This document shows, piece after piece, positions 60,112-64,000 of a stretch of DNA of 64,000 nt. The notes beneath the pieces are model-generated. The model was given only the letters and a program-made list of their open reading frames with translations, ran no database searches and was not told where the DNA came from. Source of the stretch: Pomacea canaliculata (lineage: Eukaryota > Mollusca > Gastropoda > Architaenioglossa > Ampullariidae); NCBI RefSeq assembly GCF_003073045.1, contig NC_037593.1, positions 13,648,735 to 13,712,734 of the forward strand, written 5' to 3'. The number at the start of each line of letters is the position of its first letter. The first letter of the stretch is position 1. The translations under genes were made by a program, and so were the position numbers.

Positions 60112-63100
60112 TGGAGGAACTGGGCAAATGTGATACTAGTTGCAAATAAGAGAGACTGATATCAAAATTAATATTAACAACATACAAACATAATAATAAT
60201 GGATCTTGGTCTCAAAACTGTTGTAGAATCATAATGCTTGGTTGCTATCAAACTTATAGGGTTTTTTTAATCTTGTTCTATTTCTTATTGAAAATCTTAG
60301 CTTTTATTTCTTAAGAAAGAAAGAATGAATGAATGAAAAGTTCAGAGAGAGGGTAGATGGTACGAACCGTCTTAAAAACAACAAGTGTAAACATAGCTGG
60401 CCAAGTACTTGCAAATCTGTTTGCACGAACGGGAAGCAAAGAACAGGAAAGGGTGTGAACAGCCAAGCTTTTCCTTTAAAAATGTTTGACATTTTTATTG
60501 ACATGTGAAACATAGGAAGCCAACACTACTTGTACAATGAAACATTTGTTGCAAGTAAAGTGAAGTTGCAAATGCCTGTCAACGCCCCAACCTTGACATG
60601 TATGAACTATTTTAACAAAATTCAGAGGAATCACAGACCTTGTACCCTATGGACAGCCAACTCCAGGCGCTCGCAGTGGGAAGTTGATCCAACTCGTGTC
60701 CGCGGGGTGGAAGAGTAGGTGGGGTACAGGTCGCTTTGTTTTGTATCCGCGAGTATCTTTCAATTCTTTGCTATTGAAGAAATCATCTTAGCAAGTATGT
60801 TTTGATATATATTTATTAATATGTGAATGATAATGTAAAACAATCTACACTCACACACAGCGTTGTATTGTAGTATTTGTAATTATGTTAAGAGTCAAAA
60901 TGTTTTTGTCAGCAAGTTCTCGCTCTCCAGCTCATTGTTTTTCTGAGTGGTTACAGAGGTTAGTTTGTAGTAAGTTTATCGCTTCTGAATTCAGACTAAG
61001 GCTCTAAGAAACGTGCCTTAAATTCCATTTAAATCCTTCTTGATTTTTGTAACAATGTTGTTTTGAACACATTCGCATCACGCGCTGTGTTATCAGGACG
61101 ATAGTGTACTTGAAATGGGTGACGAAGAAACATTGGATGTTCCTTGATCTATCCCTGATATTTATGTGTCTGATTCCCGTGAAATAAATATGCACAAGAC
61201 GGCAAATCGTTTAGTGACTGTTTAGTTTAGTTTCATACCTGGATAAAAATATAGCTTAGAGTTAGAAAATTAGCTATTTTCTTCCATTATCTAAATATTT
61301 GCTTTTTTACTTAAATTTGTAAAGTTTGTTTAATCATAATTGGTTTGATCAGGTCTGCCTGGAGGTCTTGGAAGAGTCTTGTGGGACTTGAGGTCAGATG
61401 ACATTTCAGACAATGTAAAGGAAATAATCCCTAATGTTGGTGGCAAGTTACAATTATACAGGCTGAAAAGTTTTGCACTGTTTTGAGTACATTATTAACA
61501 ATATATAGAAAATACCAGCAGTTCGAAGCGAATACTGAGTGTATGCAGTAGCAATTTTTTTGTTCTTATGTATATTAATAGTGCGTTTTCTTCTAGACAA
61601 TGATATGATGTGAAATGATTGATACTACATTCAGTTATTTTAAGTTCGACTTTGTTTTTGTTTTTTAAATGCGCTTTTCTTATACAGTGTATTAATAATG
61701 CGGTACCAGTAATTAAACTGTTCTTAAATTATTTCAAATGAGATAACATTGTATGTCTCTACTTTTTCAGGACCTGCACTTCGTCATGATTTACAGTTTC
61801 TTAACCTACGTATAGTGAAGAAGAGCAGGTTGAAAACTATTTAAATTCAACCCCAATAAATCATTTAAAAATAAATCAGAACACTTAGTGTTCCTTCTTC
61901 AAAAGCTCAAATAATTCTTTGCTGAGGCTGGATTAAATCAGCAAATTAGTGTTAACTTCATGACTTTTATATTTGGTTCACTTGGCCTAACTTTACTCAA
62001 ATGGGGTAGGTAAAGGGAATCAAAAACCAGTGAGATAATTCTGTACACAATATAATTAGCTTTTTATGACAACTGGTCAAAAGATCAGATACATGTTCAT
62101 CTGCCTCACATTAATCTATTGAAATAATTTGCTACTTTTTATCTGCCTGTATATCTCTACCTATTTGTTCACTTTTAGGTAAAGGCATTTGTCATCACCT
62201 TATCCCAGTAAGTCAACCCACAGAGTTAATGCCAAAAAAAACCATCGAAACTCCTAAGCCATAAGTTAGGAAGCCATCAGTGAACATTAATTATTCATTA
62301 CTATGATACAACATGGTCACTGTCAGAGTAATACATGATTACTAAATGTGTTTTATGTGAAACTGTTGACATTATGTCTTCCAATTTAATGTTCTTAATG
62401 CGTCTAGCTTCAACATTCTGCCTCTTGATGACTTTACATCCTTGCATGGTAAGATACTCATATATTTCATGTCAACTGGTTAAAAACATCTGCAGTAGCT
62501 AAGCTAAAGCATTCATGTTAAGAGTAGACCTAATTGTTGCTTCAATAACAAGAGGTTTATTATAACCTTTGTTTACATTTTAAGACCCTTGACTGCAGCA
62601 GATTTACACTTGACACATCTTTTATTAACTCCCGATAAAAAGTTGTGATTGTGCACTGCATGTTACATAAAAATTATAAGTTACCTCCCCAATTGTATCA
62701 ATTAGTGGCTAATAATGAGGTACTATGTTCCTTTATAACAGACTCCTGTCTCTTGTTTTCTCTTGTTTCAGACCTTGACTGAAATACAGCAGAACAATAA
62801 AAAAATACAGTTACTTAGGCAGTTATCTTTATTGAATTGAGTGTGCATAAATGTAAGTGCCAAAGTGATTAAAAGCCATGGAATAAATATTTAACATCAA
62901 TTTTTATTATGTGCATTTATATATTAAGGAAAGATCGTCTACTTATATAATGTTTAAGATTACAATGCTTTTCGGATAATTAGGCTTGCCAAAATGTCCA
63001 CTCAGCTTTTATACAAATGTATTACATGTATGATGATAAACATTTCCTACATAAACCTATACTTTTGAATGCTTTACTTTTATAACTTTGACATTGACAC

Positions 63101-64000
63101 ATTAAGTATAATGTCTCTCTTAAAGCAGAAAGCATCATCAACCTGAGGTTGGGAGTGTGGTTTAAACACTATAACATCATGATCAATATTAATCTTGCAT
63201 AAAAGTTTTGTATTTACTTGAATTTATTTTTATTTATCTGTCATCTGTGTATTCGTATTCAAGCTTTGAATGGGTGAGATGTTGATTGTGTATAATTAAA
63301 ATTTCTTCATACCCCTTGTTGTGGGGATATTGTTGCCCCTGTCTGTTGTTAGGCAGGCATTATCGCCCTTACACGTGCATTAGATAGAATGCATGGAAGT
63401 GAAGATGTCAAGAAAAAATAAACGTGTAAGTGAGGGAGCGAAAGGTTCACAAAATCTCAGGTATATGAAAAATACTGAGTTTGATTATTCCCCCGCCAGT
63501 CTTCAACGGAGAGAGACTAGAGAATTTTGAGCAGAAGAGGTTGGGGAATCGGTTTAATTCCTTGCTTACCTAAGCATTGCAGGAATTACCCAGGAGAGGA
63601 AGTAACTAGAAGAGGAATTACTCAGAGTGGAATCCCCTCGGAGAAGGAGAATACTTTAGAAACTATCGAAGAAGGAAGACGTTTGGAGTAGGATCGTGAG
63701 CAGTTGGGGTATATATCTCTACTCAACACCAGCTGTGTGTGGATATTGTGGATATTGTGATTATTGAAGTGGTCTCTTCACCAACCGGGTGTTTAGGCCG
63801 AATCAGCATTTGCTGTACGGGGACTTGGAAAGTGTAAGATATTCGAGGAAGATTATTGGAGGAGGATTATGTGTGGATGATTATGTGCTGATGATTATCC
63901 AAGGAATAGTAGTAGTGTGTTTGATAGTGAACGTCTCAGCGACATCATCCAAACAGGGAGTTGAACTATTTTGTTAAACAGTTGGAGAAGCTTGGGTCTA

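Larger units (their letters stand above)
59067..64000. other. G6 3' flank and gene-free right end
   Basis: No gene recognised. The G6 poly(A) signal lies here. The rest is AT-rich up to about 63300; the last 700 bases are more purine-rich, with AATAAACG near 63416. No terminal repeat can be tested because the window ends. Confidence 0.5.

Noticed and set aside
63310..64000. Left end of an LTR retrotransposon (TGTTGTGGGG start, AATAAA inside)
   Set aside because: The window ends before a second LTR, primer site or coding region could be seen.

Overview
The window is AT-rich metazoan nuclear DNA. It has multi-exon genes with GT/AG introns, intron-poor array genes, microsatellites and decayed hAT, LINE and LTR elements. 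A lophotrochozoan, most likely a mollusc, is my best guess: there is a single-exon orphan rhodopsin-type GPCR, a 4-coumarate-CoA-ligase/luciferase-like acyl-CoA synthetase with a peroxisomal C-terminus, and a lineage-style tandem expansion of membrane enzymes. That assignment is inference. No rRNA, tRNA or CRISPR was found.

Layout. 0.3-5.9 kb (+): ten phase-consistent 3' exons of an acyl-CoA synthetase that runs in from the left edge. 5.9-12.2 kb: no gene seen. 12.2-13.3 kb (-): an intact GPCR. 15-59 kb (+): an array of six intact genes (here G1-G6) for a type II single-pass membrane protein of 382-390 residues with a lumenal domain carrying an invariant G-D-D motif and seven mostly invariant cysteines. 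It looks like a Golgi glycosyltransferase of the STELLO/DUF288 kind, but that family call is tentative. G6 (57.9 kb) is the divergent, GC-rich member; G1-G5 are young near-identical copies. At least five broken relics lie among them. 59.1-64 kb: no gene seen.

Architecture of the array. Each coding region is one exon preceded by a splice acceptor 10-16 bases before the ATG, so the family has a 5' untranslated exon and one intron. Two unrelated-looking 5' cassettes are used. Type A (G1-G3) has an exon ending in GTGAGT with an inverted repeat TGCGTCA-N8-TGACGCA exactly 74 bases before the donor. Type B (G4, G5, plus an orphan copy upstream of G3) has an exon ending in AAAG/GTAAG. The cassettes also differ over the first 12 or so codons and then become almost identical, which suggests cassette exchange or gene conversion. 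Paralogous units let several insertions be dated against empty sites: a solo LTR (41.1-42.2 kb, AACAG target duplication) and a poly(A)-tailed retro-insertion (43.8-44.5 kb, 13-base duplication). A hAT element with an 8-base duplication (29.8-32.4 kb) carries a transposase relic lacking its catalytic core.

The main candidate for something new is the array itself. Variation among G1-G5 is concentrated in a few short lumenal patches within an otherwise nearly invariant protein, and the 5' control regions are modular.
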